Below, in pieces: positions 1-11,862 of a stretch of 64,000 nt of DNA; the first letter of the stretch is position 1, and each line of letters begins with the position of its first letter. The notes below the pieces were generated by a model that ran no database searches, was not told the origin of the DNA, and saw only the letters and a program-made list of their open reading frames with translations. Source of the stretch: Ramazzottius varieornatus (taxonomy: Eukaryota; Tardigrada; Eutardigrada; Parachela; Ramazzottiidae); contig BDGG01000013.1 in NCBI GenBank assembly GCA_001949185.1, positions 248,001-312,000 of the forward strand, written 5' to 3'. The position numbers and the translations under genes were made by a program.

Positions 1-39
1 GAGCAACAGATCCGATTGGTCCTTGAAAAACAGAGTTCC

Positions 40-2130
40 TCATTGAGTGTGGAGTTTCCCGGGATTCGTCAGATTTCCATTGGTATCGGAGTGTCGAAGC
101 TGTTGGTCAGCAGCACCACTTGTCGTTGCGTCCATCTCGTCTTGCCGCCTTTTGGGTCGCAAGAAATGACGATAAACGTGGCCGAACACAAGGAACCCAA
201 TGGCCAGCACATGGCCGACGTAATAGATGCTACTCCAGTACCGTATGGTTCTGTCGTAGGTCAGACAGATGAAACCTACGACCATATACTCAAAAGCCCG
301 CATCCGCAGAAACCAGTTTATTGCCTTGGCCCAACGCGGAGCATCTCTCGGTACCCAGTCTTCGGCTGCCAGCATCAGTGGTACCGTCAGCAAACCGACA
401 TAATACCCTACAGCAGAATCGACACACTAATTAGTCCCATCGACAAGCACCGAAATATTGTTTGGCAAAGCGAGAGTGCAGATCAGATCAGCACACGTTT
501 CCCGGGAAGAAAACGGAACGCGCAAGATCTTTATTTCACGTAGCGCACGCTTCCAGGCAGTAACAATGAAGAGCTGCGCCACTCGAGATTAAAATCCTGC
601 ACGTTCCGACGGTTGTCGACCTCCCATTTATTTCCATTGGTTCCAATAAATATGCATTACCTCCATGAAGGCCGTGCCAATAAGCGCTGACAAACATGAC
701 AACAGCGGTCCGGATGGATTTGTAGGGCACTCTGCGGTAAACATGCCAGGCGAGCCAGTACTGAACCGTCATGTTCCAGGACTTCATGGCAGCTCGCACC
801 GTCGGTACGAACTCCACTTCGTACTCATCAATATCTGTAACAGACTGGTTCGTTTGTTCCACGGCGTCAAACCGTCAGGAAGTAAGCGTGAGAACGTACT
901 GTAGATGGTCTCGTAGCTGAACTCTGTACTTCGATCCACAGTCTCCGGAAGTCTGTAACAGCGACAGTCTGTTGCGTTCGCATCGCAGCACAGTTCAAGT
1001 TCACTGTGGAAAAGGACGACGAAATCGAGGTTTACTTTTCTGGTTCTGTCGGTCCATATCCGGGCTTGGGCTTACTTACGGCTGGGTACAAGCCCAATCC
1101 AGCCATAATGCATGATGATTCCGCCATAAGCCATGCAACGTAGAGCTTCATGCGGAAAATGACAAACAAGGCAACCATGTAGAAACACCGGTACAAAAAT
1201 GTCGTCTCCTCGTAGAATTTATCGTCCCACAGCATCTACAAGCACAACAATTGTTTATCAAGGAAAGCAACCTAATCAATCATGGAATGACGTACCGAAT
1301 AGGAGAAAAGGGATGACAGAATGAAGAAGCATGCCATATAAACGGGTACCATCCGCAACCGCTGTTTGGTCATTGTGATACGCGGCATGACGTGCAATGC
1401 ATGGGAACGAATCATGTCATTGTAGGTCTTGAACTTGAAGTAGGGACCTGTTTATCACAATGGTGGGTCAAAAGTGCTGTAAGCTAGAGACTGCTTTGTT
1501 CAATACCGGTCATCATGCCGATGTAGCACAGACAGTAATTGACGATATCCATAAACGACGGTGCAACATCCATAAAGGGCTTCATGCAGGAGAAACTGGC
1601 GGAATTGCTGGGGAAAGGTGCAATGCCGCGCCGCCGTAGTTGCGTATCATGAACCTCGAAAGCCACTCCGATCGTCTGTAATCAGGCGTCATCTTTCAGC
1701 TGAACATTCACTTATCCATTGGCCCATCCTCACCTTCAGGGTTAAAATTAGCTGCACAGCGTTACAAAATTCGTTTGTCTCTTTTAGTCCAAAATATGTC
1801 ACACTGCGGAAAAAGGCAAGATACCCGAAGGTAAAGATGGTGCTCCATGTGTGGCAGTTTCTAAAAAGGCAGCGAATACATGATAAATACCGTTGTTCTT
1901 TTTATCTATTAATAGCATGATGCTTACCGAACGCTTATAATGATAGCGGCGTTACCAAAGATGGTAATAAGAGGATGCAAGGTTTGGGGGCCGCAAAACG
2001 TAACGAGGAGAAATAAGCCCATGCCGGAACACATCCATTGGCGAGGGGGGCCGGCTGGCAAACGGGGAATCGCCCATCCCAAAGCTATCGATGCCACAAG
2101 GGCGATAAAATACTGATACTCATCCTGCAT
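40..2130 (-). CDS. MBOAT7: Lysophosphatidylinositol acyltransferase (MBOAT7/LPIAT1)
   Basis: Membrane-bound O-acyltransferase that by family knowledge transfers a polyunsaturated acyl chain, usually arachidonoyl, to lyso-phosphatidylinositol in the ER membrane. Eight exons on the minus strand: 1928-2130, 1734-1860, 1507-1675, 1296-1447, 1036-1235, 900-952, 661-834, 40-407. They total 1446 nt, 481 residues plus stop, close to the vertebrate length. All borders are GT-AG and phases match. The MBOAT signature is clear: WNMTVQYW with the conserved Asn, then SAYWHGLHGG with the catalytic His. Before it lie the typical YCLCYIGMMTG and FRMKLYVAW segments, and many hydrophobic spans fit a multipass protein. 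The C-terminal tail is short and polar. Introns are 52-253 bp; the 253-bp one carries a palindromic repeat at about 535-592. The start is the ATG at 2130, giving MQDEYQYF, in line with the family N-terminus. The gene looks intact. Confidence 0.95.
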
Positions 2131-3106
2131 AGTGCAAAGCGATATCTCTCCAGGACGGCCAGGAAAATGGATGAGAAGATCACTGCAATCAAAAGAAAAA
2201 TGAGCCAGAATGTCTCAGGCTCCATGGCTTAACCATCCAAGGGAACTTGCGCGTGACATCAACAATAATTTTGCGTTGACTTACAGAGCGAGCAGAGAAG
2301 CGAGCATACGGGATTGCTAAATTACCGACCTGCCTCTTTGTTGGTGAAGTAGTGTTCAAACCTAAAGTACTCTGACAGATGAATTAATTTTTACAGACCT
2401 GAAGAGCCGGTGAATCAAAACAGCATAAAATTTGGCAGACCGGGAGAACACCGGCCTGCCAGATTTTGCCTTCCGTAGTGCAGTTTGTCAAACCATTCTA
2501 TGTTTCCTCCCGGTACATCCATGCCGATATGCCGGTGATGCATGTCGATCAGCTGATACTTGAACTGCGGTAGCTGTCTCATCGCCGGCATGTGGAAGTT
2601 TTAATTTCCGAACAGCTGATTGGAACGTGTGGGCTGGCCGTTTGGGCCGGTTCCGTAACGCTGCAGATTATTCAGTGAAGAAAGTTCTTGCCTCTCGTCA
2701 CGTGTTGTAATACCTGTACATCTATCAACGGCACGCTGCACCACGTGGCCAGGCATGAACTTTCGTCATTCTACTTCATCCTTGGCACAACGGCAGTCCG
2801 ATCTTCGACGTCACCGGCGACGTAGCTTCGATATGGTCAAACTCCAAAAAGTTAGGATGGGTAGATTGACGTAATGCACTAACCAATCTGGAAAACTTCA
2901 CACAGCAGGAACCAGAAAATGAAGTGGTACTTGTTTTTTACTGGTCTTTCTGTTTTCTACATGGGGAACATTCAAATATTACGTAGGACAAGATCAAAGG
3001 CGCCGAATGGACCCCCCTATCAAAGCAAATTAATGGATGCGTCTTACGTAACACTTGAATGGTCCCATGTACGTTAGCACTATGAATGCCTACGAAGTAC
3101 AATAAA
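2131..3106. other. Intergenic, no gene seen
   Basis: This stretch upstream of MBOAT7 should contain its promoter and 5' UTR, but I see no clear TATA box. No long coding frame with sensible composition and no RNA gene was recognised. Confidence 0.5.
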
Positions 3107-3739
3107 CAGTACACGAACGACGGGATATTACGGGCCAGTAAAAATTACGGACCAGGCCCTTTGGCTACGGCGGCACGGGCAGGTGATTCTTGCTATAAGT
3201 AAAAACCAGCTGCCCGGCTATACGTACGTGCTGGATATTGGCCGAGGAGCTGAAAGTTGTCATATTAATTCTTCGGAAGTTGTCAGCTCTTCCTCGACCG
3301 ATCTTCTTCGGTGGGGTATCTTCGCCATAACGTTTGACGGTGGTGTGCGGAACTTTAAAGACTCAAGCTGCTTCGCGCAGTGCCATTCCGTTCTCGACAG
3401 CAGATACAGAATCCTTCACAGCTTCTTCGGTGTATCGTCGATGCCGCTTGGTCCTGATAGGCTGGGACATTTGCAAAAACGGTTACGGAATGGATATCGG
3501 GACAAGGAGTCTCCGAGAGAAAGTTGAATAGCTATGCACAGCAGCGTTGAAGTGTTAGGGTAAGACAGCTGATCGGCTGATGGCCACTGTCCGTGACAAT
3601 TTTCTACGGTTGGATTATACTACGTTACGTCATTTGTCCGATTTCTGTTTCTGACTGTCATACAAATTTTAAATTTGCCGTCTTTTCCGCCTGGCCCGTA
3701 ATTTTTACTGGCCCATGATATCTAGTCGTTCGTGTACTT
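3107..3739. mobile_element. Short inverted-repeat DNA element with psq-HTH remnant
   Basis: Terminal inverted repeats of about 45-50 bp lie at 3107-3160 and 3690-3739. Both read inward as (C/A)AGTACACGAACGAC, then GGGCCAGTAAAAATTACG. Between them, on the minus strand (about 3480-3290), a broken reading frame gives RRYTEEAVKDSV and VPHTTVKRY. This is the N-terminal psq-type helix-turn-helix of a pogo/Tigger transposase, with an in-frame stop after LREAA. The element is therefore a deleted, non-autonomous pogo relative of about 630 bp. A shorter relative with the same left end is at 27424. Confidence 0.7.
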
Positions 3740-5387
3740 GAACGGTTCAACGTCGAAAAGAGCTTGAAGTTAGAATAGCCATGCTTGAATTATTCTTTAC
3801 GATTGTCCGCAGAAATATAGAAGCGAGCTCGGCCTAATCGTTATAATAATGTCGCGGTCCTTCTGATGTGTGCAGCAGCCTTCTGCTGCACAGCTTGGCG
3901 TATTATTCCATCGATTTCCTTCTTGAGTTTACCTACTGTAATGCTTCATGAACTTCGCGAAGCACGTCATCGTATGAGCGAAACATCCGTTAGAGGGTCA
4001 GTAGGGCAAAATTTTCGGACCGGGGCTCAACTTGACGCGTATGATGACGTGTTTCATCACACGCGTCAAGTTCGTCCGGATGCTTGTTGACTTCTCGCGA
4101 TACGTTGGGGAGAATACCCCGTCTCATTTCTTACTTTCCATTATGAACAAGAATGCAGGCAGGATAGTTTGCGGTAATCGGGAACCAGGAAAATGAACCA
4201 GAAACGGTAAATTGATAAGTCCGCTTATGGAGATTAAACTACAAGCTTTCGTCAGTCTCACGACTCTTTCCGATGAACTACACTACCTTCCGGATGGTGA
4301 ATCACCATCTGCCGTAGTGCAGTTTTTCTCCGAGGTTCGTCAGTCGGTTGGTTTGCCCCACGACTTTCCATACTTCGCAGTAGACTTTGTCAACAGTTTC
4401 CAAACTTTCCAGCGAACAAGATGATAATACGCCACGCCAGTAAATTTGTAGGTTTGTTTACTTTGCAAATTACTTTGCCGGTTAATTGAGCCACTTGTAC
4501 AGACAGCAACCTCGTAGGCTCGCGACAGTCCAATATGGAAGTTTGGGTAAAGTCTCTCTGTAAATTGCCGCAAATTGTTCGACCGACGCTTCGGACCACA
4601 TTTCTGAATTTATCGATAGCTTTCTCGACCTCCTCCCATTAAGTCCAGTCGGGCCAGACTGCACAGCCCCATTTTTTCACAGTAAAAGTAACAAGTACGA
4701 TGGCGTCATAAGACGACGTCTTTGATTGCCTTCCGCAACAGTATTATAAAGCACTGTAGAAAGCTTATCCCACGCCATGAAAAAATGGTTTACAGACTTT
4801 TACTTTGCATATGGAAAATGTGTACCCATGCCAGCTCCGTTGAACACACAGACACGAATCTGAGTGAACCCGCCATACCGCTCCAGCTCTCGAACAAGGC
4901 CAGTTTTCTGCAAAGTTTTCTGAATTAAAGTGCCGAAACTCAAAAAAGGAGGGTGGGGGAGGCGGGGACCCGGGAGAAAATGCATCTCTACTGCCTCATG
5001 CACAACGTTCGATTGGGTTTTTTCTGCGCTTTCCAATGGAAGGTACCGAATACAAGGCCGTAGGCTGATCTCGGAACCGGTAAACAACCCAAATGGTAAA
5101 CCGTGGACAGATGTATTTTCTGCGCTGTAGAAGATGGCAGGCTGATGGAAGCCCAGCGGACTTGTACCGACCGACATTGACCAACAATTTACTGCGGCAA
5201 CTGTTCTGTTCATTAGGGGAATATCTGTTCTGGAATTTCTTGATTTCTGTTCTGTCTGAATATGGGAATTGAGAAGCATACGAAGGAATCCAAGAAACAA
5301 TTCGTAATGATGCAGAAGATTGCCAGACGCAAGCCACCTACTACATCGTTTCAGCCTGTGAAAATAGCTTCAGCGACGTATTCAGTA
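3740..5387. other. Intergenic with one strong hairpin
   Basis: No gene is recognised. A hairpin is visible at 4029-4072: AACTTGACGCGT pairs with ACGCGTCAAGTT, with additional ATGATGA/TCATCA pairing toward the loop. A 166-codon open frame on the minus strand (4800-5300) has no recognisable motif and I treat it as chance. Confidence 0.45.
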
Positions 5388-5413
5388 CACGCGGCTGGCC
5401 TAATTGTGAGGAT

Positions 5414-6032
5414 TAGTGCTGGCAACGATACGGTATACCGATTTCGTACCGAAATATATCGAATCTTTGCGATAAAATGTGCAGCAGATATCGCATCGAA
5501 AATATCGATATGAAACTCGTCTCGAATAATGCAATAAAATATTCGGCGATATCGTATCGCGCCATATCGATATATTATCGATATATCGATATTTTGCTGA
5601 ATGGAAAACTCGCCAGTAATATCTCGTTTACGGAAGACCATGGTTGATTCCAAAACTTCATTTTGGCCATGGTTACCGAGCACACTCCGCCCATTCGGTT
5701 CTGGTGTTGATTCTGTCCAGGTTTCCATGTGTTTAAAGTCTTGGTATAATCATGTCTTTGCTGCATCCGACGCTTTCGATCTTACTAATACTTCATTTGG
5801 ACATCGGCTTCTTGAGTTTTTGGGCTTAGACCAGCGGAATTCCGAAAAACTAATATTCCAGAAATATCGATATATCGCTGCGATATGATACGATATATCG
5901 AAAATACGGTAACGGAAAAATATCGTATCGAAATATCGATATCGAATGAATATCGAAGACCGCGATAAAATATCCGCCGATATTGTATCGAAAAATATCG
6001 TATCGAATTTTATCGTATTTTTGCCAACACTA
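5414..6032. mobile_element. hAT-type MITE nested in the Tigger-A terminal repeat
   Basis: 619 bp, ends TAGTGCTGGCAACG and (reverse complement) TAGTGTTGGCAA, a hAT-like terminus. Flanking 8-mers GTGAGGAT (5406-5413) and GTGGTGAT (6033-6040) match at 6 of 8 positions, as expected for an aged 8-bp target duplication. Subterminal regions are dense in ATATCGATA and TATCGTATCG words. A second copy in the opposite orientation lies at 23916-24483 and shares the central part (GGTCTAAGCCCAAAAAC and its complement). Confidence 0.8.
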
Positions 6033-6533
6033 GTGGTGATGGACAAAATCATGGGGAAGTCATTTCCGAAACAGCGGCTCCGCCAGCTGTGTTCGCTTAC
6101 GATTGAAACAGCACTGGCTTTCACCATACATTGCCGCTTTACATCTGATTTTATTAAAGCTTCTAATGCGATCGAGCGGATCAACTGGAACTGGCAAACC
6201 TCGACAAAGCATTAAGATGAGCACGAAATAGCGTAACCCAGTTCTCCAACTGCGACAACAGTCAGCTAACTTTTTCCTGATATTTGAGGTAGAAAAAGGA
6301 ACTACAGTTGTCCGACTACCGAACGATATCAGTTTTTGACCTTCTTCGACCTGCCTTTCTTCGAAGCGACGGGTAAATCTGCTTTGGCAGACTTAGATCT
6401 CGTCCTTTTATTAACGGCCACTGGCAGTTCGATCTGGACAGTCTTCGGTCTTCACCTGCTTTTTCGGCACTTCACCTGCAGTTTCCGGAGCTTTGCTTTT
6501 CTTTGCATCCTTTAGAGCCTGACGTGCCCGATT

Positions 6534-8060
6534 TTATTCCTTAATTGCTGCGACGTACTCAGTGTCGAGAAATTTTCTGCCTCTCTCAAGAGCAAGTCTC
6601 TGATCCTTCGGTTTCTTCTGTTCTTTCGGCTTCGAGAATGAGAAAGCGTTACCTGCTGCAGCTACTACGGTCTCCGCAACTGACTTGTGACCGCCATAGA
6701 TGCTTACGATGGATTCAATACTCGCATCAATTTTATCGTCATCCCCAGGAACTCTAGAACGAAGAATCTCGGCCACGTCCTTCATCGGCGACCTTTCCTT
6801 AGTCAGCACGGGCAATGCGGGTGCGTCTTGAGCTGCTAACTTCTTGTCGACAGTTGCACGAATCGTCTCGGGTGAAAAAGGGAATATGCCGGTATTCTTG
6901 AAGCCGCTCTTCAGTGGTGCTTCGAACTCGAAAGAGAATCTGGAAGCTTCTGTGGTGCAGAGCAATGCCAAGTGCCCAGCAAAGGTGTTGCGAGTCATCT
7001 GAAGAGTAACATAAATTTCCAGAAAGCAAAGTTAATTGATAAGAACTTCAGGCAGTACTCTTTACCTCGACCGAAGGATCAAGGCGTTTGGACGCCTTAT
7101 AGTTAGTCCACTTCACCTTCATACATCCGAACGTGCAGTTATCCAACGGCTGCAATTTATCCGTTTGTCCCGCAGGAAGACAGATGAGTTTGATGTCTGT
7201 CCCGGAATCTCTGCATAGTTTGAAAAGCTGAGCGTTAATGACATGACTGTAATGTCCATCGCAAAGAACGACGCACTACAAAAAAGCAAACGCAGATCAC
7301 AGTTAAAATCATAGCTCACATCACAGTAACAAGCGTCAGACACCTATCATCCACACATTTGATAGTGTAAACAACGTGATACCTTCTGGGGCGCATTCGG
7401 TAAGATAACTTTCTGGAAGTAATCCGTTATGACATCGCAGTCCATACTCCCGAACCGTTCACTGCGATGTACAACTTGCCATCGTTATTATCGAACATGC
7501 TTTTCAGGTGCATAATGCCGTCGAACAGGACCAATGGCTTGTACATTCTTCCGGCTGCGTCTCCGCGAAGCAATGTGCTGACAGCGACCCGAGTAGTTCA
7601 TGCTTCATACCTCTTGCCGCGTAGACTTTCTCCTTCTCAAAACCCAACATGAAGCCTGATTCATCGAAGTTTATTATGGCAGCAGGGTCCGAGAGGTATC
7701 CTTCGCTTTCAAGCTTACAATGACATCATTCGCCAAGTTAACTGGCCTTACAGTACCTTTGCCGAAGCTTATTTCATCCACAAAAGAACGGAGATTGTGT
7801 TTGTTCATCGGAAATCCGCTGTTTCCAAACGCGATCAACGGGTCCACCAGTAAAGCCTCTTCTGTTGTATCCAGCTTCGTCTTTCGCCCAATCTTCTGAG
7901 CTGTGGGGGATTTCTCGTAGCGGACAATAGTCATCTGAGGAACACGAAACGTTAGCGAAGCTTTCCGAACTGACATCCCGTTTGCCACTGCGCGAATTGC
8001 ATCTTTCAGACTTTCCACGGTATACTTTCGGCGCCTCTTGCTCTTGAGATCTTCCGCCAT
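6534..8060 (-). pseudogene. Tigger-type transposase remnant
   Basis: Read on the minus strand. The N-terminal part (8060-7690) has a psq-type helix-turn-helix: RRKYTVESLKDAIRAV, then KASLTFRVPQMTIVRYE. A CENPB-like stretch follows. A frameshift near 7690-7720 separates this from AAIINFDESGFMLG (about 7690-7650), which carries the first catalytic Asp of the DDE domain. The C-terminal part (6998-6534) begins with the family motif GFKNTGIFPFSPETI and ends in a lysine-rich tail. The gene is cut into at least three frames and cannot encode an active enzyme. By family knowledge it would cut and paste the flanking Tigger-A element. Confidence 0.8.
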
Positions 8061-8273
8061 TTTACAAGGTAAAGTTTCTCGAGATTGGTAAAACAACTCA
8101 GGAAAGAACACAGAACTTGGAATGATACCGTACGAAAAAAGCGCACTGCAAAATATTCACTTCCTGACGTCACATGGCCAGTTTCTCTTCCGATATAACA
8201 TTCTTTGCGTTAAATTGCCGCCAGATGGGCTCCCCATAATTTTGTCCATCCCCACAATTAGGCCAGCCGCCTG

Positions 8274-9177
8274 TAATTATTACTGTAGCAGCAGAGTCAG
8301 TTTAGCAGAGTCTGTGCGGTGAGTTTTGTGGTTCACGAAACGAAGAGGGCTTCCATAACGGACAATCAAGCAATCAAACATTTCGGCTAGATCTTTGACT
8401 TGGTTGACTAATTACTGCCTAACAGTTGAGCATGGCTGACTTGAAATACTTTCGTCCATCATTTCGCGCAGAATGGCACAAGCGTTGCAACTTCTGGAGA
8501 AATTCCAAGAAACGCTTTTTCGAAAGAATACTTTCAAAATCTATTAGTGCTCATTGTTTTCCGAGTCCTGCTGTTAGCTTTGCTTCCTCTAATCAGAATG
8601 TCCGTCGCATGCGTATCAACAAGGGTCCTTCGGCGAGGTGACGACATTTTCGTTTCACCCTTCGTGCTACCTGGACAGCATGCCTAAAGATCCCGTGGTA
8701 GCGGCGCAGCGCCTGCTACCAGCAATACTGTAGTACATCTGAACTTGGCGAAAAACACCCCGTCCAAGCAAGGCTTCTACCAATTAAAACTTGGACCACA
8801 GAAATTTAAAGTGCTTCTTTTCCCCTTCCTCCTTCGTATTTTCCACTCAAAGTTTTGAGCGCTTTCCATTGAACTAACTTCAAGAAAAGCGAGTGGGGTG
8901 ACTTCCGGTCGGGAAGACTTCTCGTCACAAACAAAACACAGAACCCTAAAATTCCACGTGCAAGTATCGATCTCTCATTTGACTTGAGCGAACGAGAAGA
9001 TACCTTGTTAACATTAAAAGTTGGAAACGCTCGTAAAATTGCCCAAATCTTGCTCTTTAGTTTGCGCTCCTCTAGCAAGGAAACGTACTGATATTAACGA
9101 TACAATCCTGTTCGCTTAGCCTTCGGCTCGCTCGCACCTTGCCTTAAATCAAGAAAAACAGAGGAAAAATTCTCGAT
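8274..9177. other. No gene recognised
   Basis: Small open frames here lack recognisable motifs. The words TGACTTCCGGTCGGGAAGAC at about 8896 recur in near form at about 11873, which suggests a dispersed repeat. Confidence 0.4.
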
Positions 9178-10073
9178 CTATCAGGTCGGTCGATATGACT
9201 TTACATTTTTTGGGTGCACACTTTCAACAGGGATTTCTGATAACGCAAAGGAGCTTCCTCATTTCGTGTGATCCTCAGCAGTAGCAACAAACTCTCTGTT
9301 ATTTTGTGCAACCACAATCAAAAGCGATTCGGTGAGAGAAAAAAAGTGGAAAAATGAAGGAAGGATGAGCGCTTACTTCTAACCAGGGTTGTCTGGAAAT
9401 TTTTATACCTCAAAACTGGTTACTCCTTCCTCAAAAACTGGTCTCAGCGCTGCACGACATAGCTTGGGCTACAAACTAAAGGCAGTAAACTTCGGAAAAC
9501 AGTTTTGCAGAATATCGGGTGATGCGTCGCGAAACAGGTGTCACCCCGAGTGCATCGAGGTGACACTTTTTTTTCCTCGCTTAATCGATGAAAGCGAGTA
9601 AGATTATTCTATGATACACCAGCGTACCTACGTTAACGATTCGAAATTTCAGAATTTTCGCTCTCTCGAGGAATGCGGGGTACAGTTTTTTGTTTCATCA
9701 GTTTATGGTTGTTGAAGAGCTCATCTTCAACTTGGCTATATCCTCAGCCAAGGTTTCTCAAACTGAGAAAAAACAGCTGTTTGATAGCAGGGTCTTTAGG
9801 CTCCTCTTGCTTGATGTCTGTATGATTTCTGCTGCTTCAGTGGGCCGCAAAATGATTTTTTGTTAGACGGTGTCAAAATTTTCAAGAAGCGAAAGTAACT
9901 GCAACCGTTTCTGGAAATTAACTGAGAGCGCGATCGAAACTTTCACGCGAGCGCTCAAAGACCGTAGCGTGCCCTATGTTGCAGAAAGAACCCAGATCGA
10001 TCTTATACAAAGATACGATCTTTTGAAGTTATATCTCGAAAAAACGTAAAGTCATATCGACCCGACCTGATAG
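9178..10073. mobile_element. Inverted-repeat element without coding capacity
   Basis: About 33-bp terminal inverted repeats: CTATCAGGTCGGTCGATATG at 9178 and, on the other strand from 10073, CTATCAGGTCGGGTCGATAT, each followed by GACTTTAC. The roughly 900-bp interior has only short frames without recognisable domains. No target duplication could be fixed, so the superfamily is undetermined. Confidence 0.7.
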
Positions 10074-10187
10074 TTCGTTTTAATCTGTGATCAGGACTCA
10101 TGAAGTGGTAGTTTAAATGCGAAAGGAAATGCGGAAGTGGAATGTAGAGCAGAAATGATGAGTCATGGAAGGTAAATTTTATGGATT

Positions 10188-10408
10188 TTATTGCCCCTTG
10201 ACCTGTTGGTTGAGGGCTTCTGTATCGCGGTCACTGGGGATGTCCAGAAGGTCACTGGGAATGTCCAGAAGTTTTGGGATGGCTTCAAGTTGGCCAAACT
10301 CTCGGATGTGAAGTCCGATGAGTGTAACAACTTGTTCGGTGAACTTCTCCGGTGTGAAGACATTTTCAGACGTGTTTTTGGGTGTACGTGAGTTTTGTCC
10401 TGGATCTC
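10188..10408 (-). CDS. Possible terminal exon of an unrecognised gene
   Basis: On the minus strand a possible splice acceptor (ATCCAG, about 10403-10408) opens a frame of roughly 70 codons ending in TAA at 10188-10190. The composition looks coding, with VFTPEKFTEQVVTLIGLHI followed by REFGQLEAIPKLLDI. The motif LLDIPSD occurs twice in a row because a 21-bp unit is duplicated at 10230-10250 and 10251-10271, with one mismatch. The stop codon overlaps an AATAAA word. I do not recognise the family. No upstream exon was found before the transposon at 10827, so this may be a gene relic. Confidence 0.25.
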
Positions 10409-10826
10409 AGCCAGTAGTAGCTTTGAAAGAGGTCTTTATTGTAAGTTTTTTCGGTAACTTTGATGGTGGTGTCTTCATTGGTTTTCCATAAAATTGCAGC
10501 TTGACTATGACTTTATCAGAATAATCCCTCTGTTTCCAACTGTAGCTTTCACCACTTTATCTACCCTTCACCTTTAGCTCTGACTATTCTCACCAAATTA
10601 TTCGCGGTTTCTGACAGGTCTCAGCTTTGAGCAGCTGATACTATAATCTTCTGTTCCCATTACTCAGTCAAAATGTGTCCCAGCCAACTTGTCACCACTT
10701 TCTTCAACGCCAAAAAATCTAAGTTGCTGGTTTTCCGCTCCTTCCTCCACAGTACTCCTACAATTTTTTTTTCTATCAAGTGAGCGATGACTCAGTACGT
10801 TACAGTAAGAAACAGCTTCGAACATA

Positions 10827-11862
10827 CGATGTAAACGTCACAATTCGGGCGTAGTGATTTTTCCGTCACAATTCGAGCGATGCTGCGGTATGGGGTGGCA
10901 GCACATGTCGCTTTCGATAATGGCTCGAACCGCTTTTGACACCGTACCGCAGTAGGGAATTACAGCGCGGTAGATCACATGTGGTATCTTGATTTTTATC
11001 TCGGATTTGTTTCCTCACAATCAGAGAAAGACCAGCTAGTTCCAAACGACAAAAATTCCATTAACAACATGAAGTAGTAAAAGTAAAACAGAAACATATG
11101 ATCAGAACAAAAGGGAATCCCCAATGTGAAGTTACCAACTTAACGGAATCCGCGAAGGAAAGTTATTTGCGTGGCTTTTTGACTGTGGTGGGCTTAGACT
11201 TTCCTTTTTCCGGCTCTTGAGTTTGAGTTTTCCGCTTGCCTGCTGTCATGGCTTTCTTTGCCGCGTTTTCCGCTTCCTCCTTTTCCAGTTCCGCAAAAAA
11301 GCTGGGTTGAGTGGTCAGGGCGCCAGACTCCAGACATAAATGCTTGTTTTTCTCTCGACGCTGCTTTACTGGAGCTTCACCGAACATGTCTTCTGAACGC
11401 TTTTGGCTAAAACGGCACCGGGAGTGATACCTTTCTGCTTGAGGATGATCAGCTCTTTGATGTCTCCCAGATCTTTCTCCGTTGTCAGGTTGAACTGGCT
11501 CTTAAGCAGCTGAAACAGAGGGCCGAAATCTTGCTCCACGCGACTGCGGATTCCGCGAATAAATGGAACCGACTCTATGACGTAGATCACAGCTATCGCG
11601 AAAAGCGACAACAACGCCTCTCTCGGCCTCGCTGTTGAGTTTTTTCCAGGCTTTTTAGCAATACAGCAAATTCTTTCTTCCGAGCATTGTATCTTCAAGG
11701 TCTAGGCTGCGTGTGTGCTCAAATCTGTCTGGCTAGATAGGCAAGATCTTTCTCCACAAGATTGCATTGAAAACAAACGGATCGGGCCATGAGGTACGAA
11801 ATTCTAGATCGCCCGAATTGTGACGGGAAAATCACTACGTCCGAATTGTGACGTTTACCTCG
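10827..11862. mobile_element. DNA element with long double-motif terminal repeats
   Basis: Terminal inverted repeats of about 55 bp (10827-10884 and 11806-11862) each contain two copies of the word CGTCACAATTCG separated by GTAGTGATTTTTC. The two ends differ at only a few positions, so the insertion is fairly young. The interior holds a minus-strand frame (11698-11163). Repeated subterminal words of this type often serve as transposase binding sites. The superfamily is not clear. Confidence 0.8.
11163..11698 (-). pseudogene. Frameshifted ORF of the 10827-11862 element
   Basis: Two overlapping minus-strand frames look like one protein with a frameshift at about 11366-11387. The first part (11698-11366) contains a hydrophobic stretch (LLSLFAIAVIYVIESV) and then FGPLFQLLKSQFNLTTEKDL and IILKQKGITPGAV. 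The second (11387-11163) is charged, with a likely coiled coil (ELEKEEAENAAKKAM) and a basic lysine/threonine-rich tail ending KKPRK. I do not recognise the family. The location inside the terminal repeats indicates a transposon-encoded protein, possibly the C-terminal part of a transposase. Confidence 0.5.

Larger units (their letters stand above)
5388..8273 (-). mobile_element. pogo/Tigger DNA transposon (Tigger-A), decayed
   Basis: Inverted terminal repeats begin CACGCGGCTGGCCTAATTG at 5388 and, on the other strand, CAGGCGGCTGGCCTAATTG at 8273. They are flanked by TA at 5386-5387 and 8274-8275, the TA target duplication of the Tc1/mariner-pogo superfamily. The left terminal repeat is interrupted by a hAT-type MITE (5414-6032) and resumes at about 6033 with GATGGACAAAATCATGGGG, matching the inner part of the right repeat. 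Inside is a minus-strand transposase remnant. The element is about 2.9 kb including the nested insertion, about 2.27 kb without it. Confidence 0.85.

Noticed and set aside
4800-5300. 166-codon minus-strand frame
   Set aside because: No motif, no splice context, unlikely composition for a real protein, and a flanking region without other exons.
5414-6032. ATATCGATA-rich region as a simple satellite or an origin
   Set aside because: A second copy with the same ends and hAT-type termini at 23916-24483 shows that it is a mobile element.
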